Source of the DNA: Haberlea rhodopensis | Lineage: Eukaryota > Streptophyta > Magnoliopsida > Lamiales > Gesneriaceae | Length of the DNA stretch: 64,000 bases | Assembly (NCBI GenBank): GCA_907163345.1 | Contig: CAJQUN010000043.1 | Coordinates: 1,240,001-1,304,000, forward strand | Reading direction: 5' to 3' | In this document: one piece after another, positions 33,856 through 46,785 of the stretch | Numbering within the stretch: position 1 is the stretch's first letter | Layout of the letters: each line of letters starts with the position of its first letter | Program-made: the position numbers and the translations under genes | The notes under the pieces: generated by a model | The model's database searches: none | Seen by the model: the letters and a program-made list of their open reading frames with translations, nothing else | Told to the model about the DNA's origin: nothing

Positions 33856-34960
33856 CTTCTTCTTGAAAATTCATTTGCACCCTATGGGTCTTACCCCTTC
33901 AGGTGGGTCAATCAAAGTCCATTATTGGTTTACATACATGGATTACATCTCAGATTTCATGGCCTCTAGCCATTCTCAGAATCAGGGTCCATTATAGCTT
34001 CTTGATAGGATGAAGGCTCATCCTCATCAATGAGTAGTAAGTCATCTTGTTGAATCACAAGAAATCCATATCTCTATGGCTCCCGATGTACTCTTACAGA
34101 CCTACATTGGGCTTGTGTCTCATTAGCAGGCATTAAGTTCACAAAAACTTGTAGTTTACGTTCCACAACAACTTGTGGTGACTACTCTGTTTCCATCTTA
34201 ATATCATGTTCAGTGTTTTGTTGTCGTTGTACTTCACTGAGTTCTATTTGTCTCCCACTGGTTATTCTATAAATAAATTCTCGTTCAAGAAAGACACGTG
34301 TCCGAGCAACAACCACTTTGTTCTCGGTGGGATAATAGAAATAGTATCCTTTTGTTTCCTTAGGATACCCCACAAATAAACACTTATCAGATTTGGGTCC
34401 AAGTTTGTTGGAGGCATGACGTCTCACATAAGCTTCACAACCCCAAATCTTCATAAAAGACATACTGGGATGTTTCTCAGTTCATATCTCAAATGGGGTC
34501 TTTTCAACTGATTTAGATGGAACACGATTCAGTATAAATATTGATGTTTCTAAAGCATGTCCCCAAAAGAAAATTGGAAGATCTGCATGACTCATCATTG
34601 ATCGAACCATGTCCAACAAAGTTTGATTCCTCCTTTTTGATGCACCATTCAATTGTGGAGTATACGGAGGTGTGAGTTGCGGGACTATCCAGCACTCCTT
34701 TAGATAGTCATGAAATTCTTGGCTTAAGTATTCACCTCCTCGATCTGATCGGAGGATTTTGATACTTTTGCCAAGCTGATTTTGTACTTCATTCTTGAAA
34801 TCCTTAAACTTTTCAAAAGTTTCATAATTGTGTTTCATTAGGTACACATACTCATATTTACTGAAGTTATCAGTAAATGTAACGAAATATTAAAAACCAC
34901 CTCTAGCTTGAGTGCTTATTGGGCCACATATATCACTATGTATGAGAAACAATAAATCAT
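33856..34960 (-). pseudogene. Copia H: integrase and linker
   Basis: Integrase core in pieces: KILRSDRGGEYLSQEFHDYL, where the SDRGGEY motif carries a catalytic Asp, and the QLNGASKRRNQTLLDMVRSM segment in which the usual GVSERRN Glu is replaced by Lys (34482-34847). The C-terminal part MKIWGCEAYVRRHASNKLGP is at 34182-34463. Several stops and frameshifts (34470, 34850-34900, and 33880-34180 poorly readable) disable it. Confidence 0.85.
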
Positions 34961-34968
34961 TTGTCCTT

Positions 34969-35487
34969 TCAACATCCCTTGAAAGGGGCTTTAGTCATCT
35001 TTTCTATTAAACAAGATTTAAATGTTTCATATGATTCAAAATCAAATGAATCTAAAACTCCATCCTTGTGAAGTTTTGAAATGTGATTATTGTTTATATG
35101 GCCTAATCGACAATGCCAGAGATGAGTTGGATTAGAATCATTTGTCTTAATCCTCTTAGTATTTATGTTATAGACAGGCATATCAAGATTTAGAACATAT
35201 AGACCATTAATCAATTGTGCACTAGCATAAAACATCTCATTCAAATAAATGGAGCAACATTTTTCCTTTATCATAAATGAAAAACCTATCTTGTCCAAAC
35301 AAGAAATTGAAATATTGTTTCTGGTAATCGACGGCACAAAATAACAGTCTTGTAAATCTAAAATTAAACCATAAGGCAAAGTCGATGAATAATCTCCTAT
35401 AGCTAACGCAACAACTTTTGCTTCAGTTCCCACTCGTAGGTCAACTTCGCCTTTAGCCAACACTCTACTCTTTTTGAGTTCCTGCAC
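34969..35487 (-). pseudogene. Copia H: protease end and pre-integrase domain
   Basis: Continuous 172-codon frame with LDLQDCYFVPSITRNNISIS, typical of the end of Copia protease, then LWHCRLGHINNNHISKLHKD, the GAG-pre-integrase zinc-binding region. The active DSG triad of protease is not visible; it would be upstream near 35490-35520, where a stop lies. Confidence 0.8.
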
Positions 35488-35488
35488 A

Positions 35489-36430
35489 TTAACATAAATA
35501 TGAGAACCACATCAAGTATCTAATACCCATGATAAAGAAGTAGACAGATTGACTTCTAACAAAAATATCTGAAGTACAAATCACACTTCCCTTCGTCTTT
35601 TTAAAATCTTCCAGGTAAATCTTGCAGTTTCTCTTACAATGTCCGGTCTCACCACAATGGAAGCATTTTCCCTCCTTAGCCACCCCTCCATTTGGCTTAA
35701 GTGCAGTAGCATGAGGCTTAGATTTGACAGGGACTTTCTTGTCTTTTCTAAAGCCCTTTGCTTTAGCCTTTCCCTTGCCCTTATTCACAATAAGGACATT
35801 TGTGGGTTTAGAGTTCTTTGTGTTTGCATCGTAAGTTCTCAACATACCAAGTAATTGTGGTAGAGTCTTCTCAATTCCAATCATATTGTAATTCAGAACA
35901 AATTGACTATAGCTATCAGGCAACGATTGGAAGATCACGTCAGTGGCAACTCTTGGTCCAATGGAAAACCCAATTTCTCAAGATTATCTATGTATCCAAT
36001 CATTTTTTAGTACATGATTTCCAACAAGGCTTCCTTCTACCATTCTGCACTGAAATAACGATTTAGATACGTCATACCTCTCTTGTCTAGCTTCTTGTTG
36101 GTAAAGTTGCTTCAGATGTTCAATCATATTGAACGCATGCATTTCCTCATGTTGCTTTTGAAGCTCAGAGTTCATGGTTGCAAGCATTAAGAAGCCAACA
36201 TCAAGAGCGTCATTTTGATGCTTCTTGTAAGCATCCCTATCAGCCCGTACGGCCGTAGTATGAGGTTTCTCAGTAGGTAATGGTTTCTCTATGACATATT
36301 GATTTTTCTCTTGTTTGAGGATTCCCCGTATTCCAATACCAGACTAGGAAATTTGTCTCATTCAATTTGTCCTTCTCAAGGACCGATCGCAGTGATAGTG
36401 TACTAGTAACGTTGTTTTATGCCATGGATA
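35489..36430 (-). pseudogene. Copia H: gag with CCHC zinc knuckle
   Basis: Gag N terminus near 36400-36350 (SVLEKDKLNETNFLVWYWN), a middle helix-rich part at 35984-36187, and a zinc knuckle CFHCGETGHCKRNC (CX2CX4HX4C with an extra Cys) near 35630-35670. A frameshift near 35940-35980 and stops near 36230-36310 break it. Order and content are those of a Ty1/Copia gag. Confidence 0.82.
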
Positions 36431-36928
36431 TCTACAGTATAAATATGCAAAATAAGTTTTTATGATTTTAATCATTTAATAAGATTTTATATTAAATGAA
36501 ACTCTCACTATTTAGTTAAAATCATCAACCCTCATAAACCATTAGTGGGCCAAGATCCATACTTCACCTAACCTTGAGTTAGCTTTGGCTAACCACCCAA
36601 GACTCGGTTATGTAGACAACACTTTGACAATTTCATCACATGTAACTCTTGGATGGTTGGGTGAACAACACTTAGTTCTAATTAATCTAATGGATTATTA
36701 CACAACCACATGCCTCTAGGTTCCCAATCCTATTGACATTCCGCTAATAAGTTGAACCCAATTTAAAATCACACGAATATCACTTTTATCCTATCGCGCC
36801 TTACTAAGATTGTAACTGTACTTTGCTTTGTAAACCTACACATGTTCAATCGAAGTCTTGACGAGTACTTTTAATTGGAAGGTATCTAACTTGACTTAAT
36901 ATTATTTTGAGGGATTTAAAGATCTCAC

Positions 36929-36964
<36 letters not shown>

Positions 36965-37250
36965 TCCATCAATATTAAATATCAAATGATAAACAATGCA
37001 TCACATACATCAACATAAAATAAACGTGACATGGTTATAGCCCGATACTGATTTTCTCAAGCCAATGAGAAAATCTAAAGAGTCAACCTAAGGGTAACTT
37101 CTTCCAGCACCTCTTCGGTCTTTTGTGAATGGTCTCCTCATCTCGGCACCATGGTCCATCTTCATTGATCTCCATCAACAAATGCTAAAACTATACTATA
37201 TAACTGTTACATGATATAGAGAAGACCTCAAGTTACATTCGAGGGGAGCA
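36431..37250 (-). mobile_element. Copia H leader, inner part
   Basis: Untranslated leader between 5' LTR and gag, with no ORF of note. It contains a (TA)n microsatellite at about 36934-36962. It ends at the ATAGG TSD of solo LTR G (37250-37254). Confidence 0.6.
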
Positions 37251-39238
37251 TAGGTGTAAGACTCCAACGTCCAACACGTCAATAATGCAATTAGGACGTC
37301 ATTGGTGTATGTAAAAATTTCTTTTCATTCTTTAAAAGAATCATTACATGCTTCATACCCTATGGCTTTTATAAAAATTTGGACAGAGTCTCCCTGTAAA
37401 CTTGACTTCCCAAAAATATCAAAAAGGCAATATCCAATTCCCATAATCACAATAGCAACATAATACATCACTTATCTACTCAATTCATAATACACCATAT
37501 ATCCCCAAAATAAAATGCATCGAACACCAAAATATAGGGAGAACTTCGAGATATTTATACAACCCATAAATACATATCCATGATGCTCACAAACGAGCAT
37601 TAAATAAAGAATGCATATCTATTTGCATAAATCACATTACTTCATACCAATACTGGAATCATGCTTCTGGAAGTATTCTCACTCAGTGGCTTGCACTCAC
37701 TTCCAAAACCAATGTCGTGCCTGTTTCAATAGAAACTGCCCCCACATAGGGTGAGCATGCTCTAATACAATAATCATGTTCATATCACTATATAAAATCA
37801 TAATGTAACAATTAAGATTATTGGAAATCCATAAAAATATATTCTCTGTACAATTCCGAACCAGTATAGCTTTCACGAACTGTTCATGTTTAATCTTATA
37901 CACTTTCATAAACATCAACTTCAGTATCATTATTCAAAACATGATACTCATCAATGCAATAAATTCAATAAAATCACAATTCATAATTTATGCTCAATCA
38001 TAACGAATCTCATATCGAAGGCAACTCTGCCTATCAGTTAATCTCATTCTCAACCATTTCTCATATCAATCATGCCAAATGCATCCATACCCAACTCCAT
38101 ATCCGGACCACGTACATTTACGTGTCCACCATACCACATATATCAAACTCAATTCATATATTCATTTCCTTATATTCAGTCATCACATTCAACAATACAT
38201 GAATACTGGAATATGAACTAATTCATAGTATACCCGCTCGTACGTCACTACGTACCTTACAATTGACAACCAATGTCAAGTTACTCCCTTTGTCCAGAGG
38301 TTCGTGGAGGCTCTACATCAGTTCAGTAGTTCAATCTCAATTGAGCATCAATAAATCAATAATCCAATAAATACTCAACATTCATATATGATTTTCACAT
38401 AAACAAGATATAAATTCCCCATGCCGTAACATATAAAGCGAAATCATAACCTACTAGGCTAAAGACTCACCAAAGATTATTGGACATAACCATCATACAT
38501 CGCTATGCCAGGAATTCAATATCAATTCAATATTTATACATACCAATCATTTAACTCAATGAAGTAGCTTATTAATCCGATGCAAATGTCTATATCACTT
38601 TCTCGTTCCATTACAAATCTATTTCGTATGATTTATCTGACATTATTCATCATTTAGAAACTAGACTTCATTTAAACTAGAAACTATTAATAGTACACAG
38701 GACAAGCAAATGCACTTTTCATAGTAAGAATACGAGGGGCAGGCTGGAATCTTCAATGTATGCCCATAGTTATTCAAACCCATATCTCGCAAAGTTCAAA
38801 CACCCCCTTATATACACTAGCTGTCAAAAATGAATTCTTGTTTTCTTCAAGTCTCGCCTAAATAACACATGATATTCCTCAATTCAACATCTAATATAAG
38901 CATAATCTCATATCAAATTGTTACCCAAATGTGAAGCAAAAACAGCAGCTAAAAGTTCGAACCAAGGCAGCAGCTACAATTCGAACAACAACAGCAACAC
39001 TTGATCAATGTAGTAGCAGGAAATAAAATTCCATGATCACAAATCAGGAACCAATTCATCCATGGCAGTAAGAGAATCGGTCTCTACTCCTCACTCACAA
39101 TCAGCGGCATTATCGAACCTAAACCATCACCATATTCAAACCAAAACTAGTACCATTTTCAAAACAGAACAGATCCAAGGCTGCAAGATTATCGATCAAG
39201 AGCAGGGAAGGAATTGAAATGCTAAAAGGAGTTCTTTC

Positions 39239-39290
39239 AACAACTAAATCCATGATTTAACCAAACAAGCAACAACTAAATCCATGATTT
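39239..39290. repeat. 20-bp direct repeat in LTR G
   Basis: AACAACTAAATCCATGATTT occurs at 39239-39258 and again at 39271-39290. It marks the left side of sequence unlike the rest of the LTR. Confidence 0.6.
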
Positions 39291-40010
39291 TCAATTCAAT
39301 TTCAATTTTTTTTTCAGATTATGATTCTTATGAGTATTGTGTTTGATTGATAGATTGATCACCTAGTAATCACATATAATATCTAATGCTAATTGAGAAG
39401 CAACTAAGATTGATAATTACCTGCTGTTGGTTGTTATTAAATTCTTAGGAAAAACGATTGGATAGTTAATTCTAACGGCTGTAGTTCTTATTAATTAGAT
39501 TCATCAAACTCACTCGTTGAAACTATCATTGATTTAATCTTAACGGCTGTAGTTTTGGTTAAAGATTTGATAAGAGTCGAATTGAATGCTGTTTTCTTTT
39601 TTACTACGATTAAGGTAAGTAAGGAATTAAGTTTTCAATTGATGAATAATTGAATAAATTCATATGTTTAGTAATTTGATGATCAAGTGAATGATTTCCA
39701 AAGGTAAGACCGAAAACCAAGAATTGCTTCTTAATCTTGATAAACTAGTTAATTGTTTGCTTTCGTTTAATTTAGTTATAGTTAAAGAAATTTGATAACC
39801 CCGTATTTTGATACTTGTTAGCATAAAAGTATTCACTTCCTCGTGGGATCGATCCCTACTCACGCTACTACATATTTACTGCTATCAACTTGAGAGTGTT
39901 AATTTTGGCGTACGCGATAAACGCTACCAAATTTTGACCCTTGCACACACATCATCAAATCATCGACCAACAAGGAGCAATTTATTGGACAATAGCACAA
40001 GATAGATTAC
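39291..40010. other. Possible small insertion inside LTR G
   Basis: AT-rich DNA without a recognisable gene. It ends with CTCGTGGGATCGATCCCTAC, ACTCACGCTACTACA and a CCCTTGCACACACATC tail, reminiscent of sequence at 30410-30490. Boundaries and TSD could not be fixed. A C-run then A-run (about 40015-40037) follows. Confidence 0.3.
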
Positions 40011-40622
40011 ACGATCCCCCCCCCCCCCCAAAAAAAAGTACACGATTTCGAACACAATCAAATGACAAGATGAATGAATAGCTACTGAACCATGTAGAAT
40101 CACAAACACACCTGCGAAAATCGGGTCTAAATCAAGAAGAAAATCGCTTCTTGGAGCTATGAGAGAAAGGCGTGAAGGAGAAGAGGCGAAATCGATTTTG
40201 GGGGTGAAAGAAGGTGAGTGGAATCGATGGGTGAGGGATAAATGGATGGGAAGAATGTCTTTTAATCCTTAGACCAAGATTAAATCCCTACCATCCAATT
40301 ATTATCTCATTCTAATATTAGGTTCAATCCTCACCATCCAATTACTATCTTATAAATTAATGTTGCAAGAGCCTCTTTTTAAATTTAGTTTACACTACAA
40401 ATTCACCCCATAATTATTTATTCTAATCCCGGACCAAAATGACATTCCAAGAATTTAAGAATCTCCTTGAATTTAATTAACATTGTAACTTAAAACCCGG
40501 AATCATTTATCCAAACTCCTTTCCAAAATCCGATACCCAAGATTTTAAATCCCGACATATCATATAAACACCCTAATTAAATCCAATGAACGATTATTAA
40601 TTATTCCAAACATCACAATAGG

Positions 40623-41006
40623 GGAGAGGGAATACATTCAGAAAAATAGAGAAGGCGCGACTCACAGGCCGTATAAAAATTACAACCATTCACAAAAACC
40701 CAATCTAATTGGTCAATGGGCTATAACCATGCATTATGCTCAAACAACACATAAAACATGCAAACAATACATAATTTAACTATTCAAAATTATTAATGTT
40801 GGTTGATTAATAGCGATTAAAACCCTATCCCACAAGCATATCTAATATGTCGTCAATTAATCATCTAAAGCATATCTCATATGTTTAGACTTGCATCAAC
40901 AAAATATATATATCACATACAACATGTATATTAAACTCAAAACAAATGACACGTATTATCACATAATCCGATATGGGCTTCGTACACGGTTCTGATACCA
41001 CTATAA
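40623..41006 (-). mobile_element. Copia H leader, outer part, with PBS
   Basis: Resumes after LTR G and runs to the 5' LTR. The PBS is at 40989-41000, TGGTATCAGAAC on the minus strand, a one-base variant of the initiator-Met tRNA site, followed by a short spacer and the LTR. Confidence 0.75.
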
Positions 41007-42275
41007 TGAATCCGACGAGCAAAAACACAGCGGAATAGATAAAATTTCAGATTCCAGCCATGGACCTATACGAAGTAATCATATCGGGTGATTAGAGTTA
41101 TACATTTGTAGCGTATTTCATTCAGAAGAACGTCCACGATTTCCATGAGTCATATAGCAAAACTTCAAAGCTTTGCCTCTACGGTATCCACACGATCGAA
41201 TCGATGAGGGATGTTGAAGTTATCAAGTTACTAGACTCGATAATTCAGCCAAGATCCAAGAGAGGACGAAGTGACGACTCTCTTTAGGTTAAAGACTTTG
41301 AATCAGAATTAATGTCTAACCTATAAACCTAAACGTGCATATGCATATATATATGTATATATATATATATGTATATATATAAACGGCCCATTAGTTTGTG
41401 ATTAGGACTCTTCCTAATCAATTTAATTCACAAGAAAATAAGCGGTATCTAGCAACACATCAAGGCTATCCAAGTTACAAGAATGTCATTGACTCGACAT
41501 TACCTATGGCCTGTGATAATATTCACTATGTAACTTAATCCCTTGTCCTAGGTGTTTAGATTAAACACGAGTCATGGGATAAGTCATACTCGTATAGTTC
41601 AATCTTTTATTTCTTGATCCCCAAGTAGACTAGAATAAACGAATAAGCTCGATATCACATATCGACTCATTCGAGCATGGCCATACATTTTAGTCTCACT
41701 TGATCAATGGCCCAAACACTTCTCCTGTTATATAGGAGGGACAAATCATATCTTGATCACTCAACATCCCTCTACATAATTCGTAGTATATCCAATGATT
41801 GTCTTTATAGTTTACCCGTTAAAGGTAACGTTTGACAATATCAATATACAAACCTCCTTATGTTGGGATCTCTGGTGATCTCAATTCGTAAGGATTACAT
41901 ACACTATTCACTATGATAATTGCTTATGACATTCATATAACAATCCATGTAGCATTCTCATGGTGGGTCTGTTCATTACATAGTTCTCTAACATGTACCC
42001 ATGTGTTGATTCGATATCTCATATCCATGAATAAATTCATCAATCAATACATACTAGTCTCAATGCATTATCATTATCTTAATTCATTATAATACTTGAC
42101 TGAGAACAATCTTTTAGTATAATACAATATTATTATAAAGACATTAATATATATTAATTCGTATTACACAGATATTGTAATAATATATAATAATGAATTG
42201 CCATTAATGAAAACCATATTATAATATATGCCAAAATCAATCATCTAATGTATTGTCTTAGGGCATATCCCAACA
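41007..42275 (-). repeat. Copia H 5' LTR
   Basis: 1269 bp. On the minus strand it starts TGTTGGGATATGCCCTAAGA, a typical plant Copia LTR start, and ends GTCGGATTCA next to the PBS. An alternating TA-rich tract at 41340-41382 may include the promoter. The matching 3' LTR is absent, because the element is cut off at about 30525. Confidence 0.85.
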
Positions 42276-42950
42276 ATAGCATACTCACTGTCTCAACACA
42301 TCTCACACTACAACATGCTTAAAATTTAACTTACCGTTCTTGCAACTTTTCTGCAATTCTATTTCATGGGTTTATTAATTATATATATCAACCCTACATG
42401 GGTTGATTACTTATATAACCCACCTCTACTAGCTCTAGCTCGATATTCAAGTTTTGGTGTTGTTCGTCCCACCAGCCTGGAAGTTCATAAAGCAGTTGGA
42501 TGGGTGTTGATGATAAAAAGGGGGAAGACAGAGACTATGATGAACAAAATGAAGGATTACTTTGAAGATAACGTAGTTAATTTTCTAGGTTTTCTTTTGT
42601 AACAACTTCTTTGTATGCACTTCTTCTCCCCCCTTGTTAAAACCCCGAAATTGGCCAGCTCATATCATTTCATACTGGCTATGTTTCTCAAGTTGTTTTT
42701 ACCTACTTGAATAGATTGTAAACATAGGACTATTGTAAGAATTGTAATATGTAAACATGATTCATTTTAAATAAAAATGATATTCCTTTGTTAATGTTCA
42801 GCTTGATTACTACTTATAATCTGCTTATTTATCTAACAATATTTGATGCTCTCCACTGTTATGTTTTTAAGTCTTAATATGTATCTGCTATTCAACGTTC
42901 AAGCCAGAGTCTCCACTGCTAAGTTTTGTCATCACCAAAAATGGAGAAAT
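42276..42950 (+). mobile_element. Sirevirus-like 3' internal tail
   Basis: AT-rich DNA ending in CACTGCTAAGTTTTGTCATC and ACCAAAAATGGAGAAAT, which resembles the end of Sirevirus-type Copia elements just before the LTR (a decayed form of AAAAAGGGGGAGAT). A 78-codon ORF at 42366-42602 has no recognisable domain. Start of the fragment unknown. Confidence 0.45.
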
Positions 42951-44286
42951 TGTTGGGAAAACATTTCTAAGTTTTGGTGATCACAATTATCTACTGCTTG
43001 AATTGTCTACTGCATCGAAGCCTACTGATAAAGAGAATGTTGAATAACTCTAGAAAGGTCCACCGGATACTAAAAGATAAATATATCATGAAAAGACACC
43101 TACCGGGTGAAAAGCCTAAAAGGCATCCACCGGTGAAAAGACATCCATTGGATGAAAAGACATCTACCGAGTGAAAAGCCTAAAAGACATCCACCGGGTG
43201 AAAAGACATCCACCGAGTGAAAATACATCTACCGGGTGAAAAGATAAAAAGAGATCTACCGGGTCCAAACACCAAGAGTTATCATCCACCAGATGCAGAC
43301 AGTGAAAGTCCACTGGAACAAGAGTATCAGCAGACGTCTATGTAGTCATTAGTTGGTCTAGAAGACTAAGTAACTAATAACTATCCAGCATATGATGGAA
43401 AGGACATCAACTGATCATATGTCCAGCAGATATACAGTAAAGGAGAAGCCAGCAGACGAAGAAAGCAAAAAAACAAAACAGGTACAAACTCACTCTGACA
43501 AAGGTACAACAGAGCGCCGCATTACCATATCAGCACCACCAATAGCGTCAGATTGAAATAGCCATTGATTGACGGAATTGGAAAGAAGACTAAAAGAATT
43601 TGGAAGAATATCAGGAAGCTGGTTTTACGCAGATCTTTCCACTTGAAGAAAAGTTGACGTTAGACTACTATGTCTATAAATATGTCAAAGTGAAGAATGA
43701 AGAAAGCTTAACAACGCGATCAATATTTTAAAGTCAGAAATCAACTTCATTCAAGCAAAACATTCAACACGTACATTGAAATATTCCGAAGTTTTGCAAG
43801 AGCAGCAAAAATGCATTATTGTGATCTTGAAGATCAAAGCCCACTGATTCTGATACTTAAGAACACTCGAAGCTTAAGAGATTTATACTTGTGTGAGTGT
43901 TGTAAATACACGTTGTAAACAACTGTGATAGTTGTATTGCTAGGAGTTTAGGCCAATTGTGTGAGTGCCTAAGAAGGTTGTATGCTGTAAAGTGTAAGCC
44001 AAAGTCTTCTAGTGTAACCTTCATGCAAAGGAAGAATGAGAGACGTAGAAGCGTTGTGCTCCGAACTTTCAGAACATATCTTGTGTTATTTACTTTCTGC
44101 ACATTATCATTCAGTTATTTAATCTCACAAGTTCAGCAGACGTCTTATACATTATTACTAGCGTCTGCTGACTTGCTATTAATTGAGAACCTACTGTAGT
44201 ACTTAACATTGTGCTGTAAGAAAGAAGAATCGAAATTGAGTCTAGTGTTTATTCAATCTCCCTCTAAACACTACTCCGATCCTAAT
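42951..44286 (+). repeat. Sirevirus-like LTR J
   Basis: Starts TGTTGGGAAAACATTTCTAA and ends near CTCTAAACACTACTCCGATC, both typical of Sirevirus LTRs as I recall them. No PBS or further internal sequence follows, so it is a 3' LTR of a truncated element. Includes the tandem motif at 43090-43264. Exact right end uncertain. Confidence 0.55.
43090..43264 (+). repeat. Degenerate tandem repeat GAAAAGACATCCACCGGGT in LTR J
   Basis: About eight imperfect copies of a 19-20 bp motif (GAAAAGACATCYACCGRGT), some extended by CCTAAAA. All in one orientation. Confidence 0.8.
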
Positions 44287-44599
44287 AGAGGAGACTAAAA
44301 TTTTTTTTTCAAGCTGACAAGCTACTCTATAAATTACTTTAGAAAGGTCTTATGTAAAGGAAATATAAAATTAATCCAATAAGTTGGTCTTATCATGATT
44401 TTAGTACTTTAAGGCCTGAAGGGTGTGTTTGAAGCATTTAACTTCAAACATATATCTTGGTTTATTTTTATCTCATGTTTCTTTTGATTTTAAGAAAAAG
44501 TTATTCCATCAATTTATCCCATTTTAATCTATCTTTTAAGCAAAATAACATATACACCAGTTCCGCCAAAAAATTAAATTTACTTCATATAACTTAATT
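44287..44599. other. Anonymous DNA between LTR J and the AT tract
   Basis: No ORF, RNA gene or repeat recognised. Confidence 0.4.
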
Positions 44600-45238
44600 C
44601 CAATAATAATAATAATTATTATTATTATTATATTTAGTAAATTGTATTATTATTATTGTTGTTGTTATTATTATTATATATATACTATTATATTTATTTA
44701 TTTAATCATTATTATTATGATTATTTATATATTATTATTTAATAATATTCTTATTATATATATTATTATTATTATATATTTATATAATAATAAATATTAT
44801 TATTTACTTTATTATATATTATATATATTAATATTGTTTTATTTTATCTTTGTCATTTTATATATATTATTAATATATGTAATATATTATTTATTTATTA
44901 TTATTATATTGTATTTTTTGTATTATTATTATTATTATTATTTATTCTATTGGTATGTTATTATTATTATTATTATTATATGTTATCTATATATATTAAT
45001 TAGTATATTTTTATTTTATCATTATTATTTTATAGATATTATTATTATTGTTATTATTATATATTTATTATCAATTATTATTTATTTTATTGGTATTTTA
45101 TTATTATTACATATATATATAATTTTATTATTATTAATATATATTTATTATTATATATATTATTATTTTTACTAACAATAATAATAATTATTATTAGTAT
45201 ATTTTTAAATAATATTAATATTATTATATTATATATAC

Positions 45239-45287
<49 letters not shown>

Positions 45288-45312
45288 TATACAATAATAA
45301 TAATAATAATAA
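44600..45312. repeat. AT-rich trinucleotide tract, (ATT/TTA)n with TATATA
   Basis: About 700 bp of almost pure A and T made of ATT/TTA runs, with a compact (ATT)n block near 45240-45280 and inverted (AAT)n at its right end (45290-45312). The 177-codon ORF at 44642-45175 encodes only Tyr/Ile/Leu-rich low-complexity sequence and is not a gene. Confidence 0.92.
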
Positions 45313-46396
45313 TAGTGAGGGTATTTTAGTCATGAGTCATTATAATAAAACTATAAAATTAATCCACAATCATATCCTTCAGTCAAACAACATATAACTT
45401 ACAACATTATATTATTTTAAATCATCTCATAATTTTAATCCCTATCCGTACATTATCACTGACTCCAAACGGTACCTAATAGTCAAATTTAGTTTTAGTA
45501 TGTTATCTTTACTTATTTTGTAATCATATTCTTTTTCCACAGGAGTATTGACGTGGAACTGATCATTGCTGAAGTGATGTCGGGTATTACTGACCTGTAA
45601 AGCGCCATGTCAACGCTCCAATACAAAAATGACTAAAATTACAAAACAAATAAAGATAGCCGACTATGACTAACTTTGACTACTTTCAAGTAAGCGACCT
45701 TACATAACCAATTATATTTTTCCAAATTTAGAAATAAGTTGTTAAGATGTTTATATAAAATAAGATATGGAGCTTAGAGATGTTGATTTGTCTAGTATTA
45801 TAAGATCGTTTTATAAATTTGATAAATATTGAAAATAAATATTTTTTGTCATATTTTGGTATATGGATCATTGAATTTTAGAATGATGTTGGGATATTAT
45901 AAAAATTATGGGAGTATTTTGGTTTTTAAAAATATTAAAGTAAAATCTTAAAAAATAAGTCAGGTTGCCCAGTTTTTTTTTTTAAAAAAAGAATAAATTA
46001 TAAGCTATTAAACCCTTATTTTTGACATCTTATAATCTTTTTAAAAAAATCAAACACTTTCAAGAGAAAATTATAAACTATTTAGAAAAAAATTAAAAGC
46101 TCACTGAAACATCCTAAATTGTGCATAAGCTTGAAAGTCGAGGAAAAAATACGTGAGATTTTATGATAGACTAGTTAAACTGGATAGTTAACATTAATTT
46201 GAAGTGTTGTCCACAATTACATCATCCATCAAAAAAATTGCAATCGAGTCCAAAAAGAGTGACCTTGAAATTTCGATAGTGGACTAAAATTTAATAAGTA
46301 CATATATAAACATAAAAAAGCAATATACAATATCTTGATGAACAAAAATAGAAAATATATAAAAAATATATTAAACTAATATTTAAGTTAACTTGC
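45313..46396. other. Anonymous DNA left of element B
   Basis: No gene recognised. Contains an inverted repeat: GGAGTATTGACGTGG at 45542-45556 and its near reverse complement at 45605-45619, possibly the ends of a small degraded element. Confidence 0.4.
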
Positions 46397-46401
46397 AAAT
46401 G
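46397..46401. repeat. Target site duplication of tandem element B, left copy (AAATG)
   Basis: AAATG precedes the first LTR and recurs at 62920-62924 after the third LTR. No such duplication flanks the middle LTR. Confidence 0.9.
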
Positions 46402-46626
46402 TGTGATATCTCCGAAATGATTAGGTGTTATTTAAACATTAATCATTGTTGTGAAAATTATGGTATTAATTCCTTGTGTTGAATTAATAATATTGGGAAA
46501 TGCGTGTGAGGGTGCATGTGTTATATGTTGGGATTTTGGGGTTGTGGCATAATTATTGGGGTGTGTGTTATTTGTTTTGGTAAAGCATGTTTAAATGGGA
46601 GTTGAAGTATTTTATTGAGAAAATAC

Positions 46627-46634
46627 TATAAATA
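46627..46634 (+). promoter_or_regulatory. TATA box of B LTR 1
   Basis: TATAAATA. Identical copies at 53730-53737 and 60833-60840. The transcription start is expected about 30 bp downstream, near the ACCGGGACC stretch. Confidence 0.65.
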
Positions 46635-46785
46635 TCATGTGAGGATATTTTAATACTACGTGCTAAATACCGGGACCAAAACATAACACATCACATAACC
46701 CACCACCCAACCACCCCCCTTGACCCATACCCTGCTGCCAGCTGCTCACCCATACCCCTTGTCCCATCTCCCACCCAACCTTACC

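Larger units (their letters stand above)
37255..40617 (-). repeat. Solo LTR G inserted in Copia leader
   Basis: 3363 bp, TGTAAGACTCC...AAACATCACA, flanked by exact TSD ATAGG (37250-37254 and 40618-40622); Copia leader sequence lies on both sides. It has the shared box at 37720-37760 and a GTACGT hairpin 38236-38256 with donor-like AAG|GTACGTAG, but no GATCGATCG array. It is about 1 kb longer than other LTRs here, partly because of foreign-looking DNA near 39290-40010. Confidence 0.85.

Noticed and set aside
39848..39860. GGGATCGATCCC in LTR G as a member of the palindrome family
   Set aside because: Single site with a different context (CTCGTGGGATCGATCCCTAC); no array, and in the segment that may be a foreign insertion.
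42366..42602. Host gene of 78 codons
   Set aside because: No recognisable domain, AT-rich setting directly before a retrotransposon PPT and LTR; more likely the 3' tail of the element.
44642..45175. 177-codon Tyr/Ile-rich ORF resembling a membrane protein
   Set aside because: Translation of an ATT/TTA microsatellite; no complexity, no start context.
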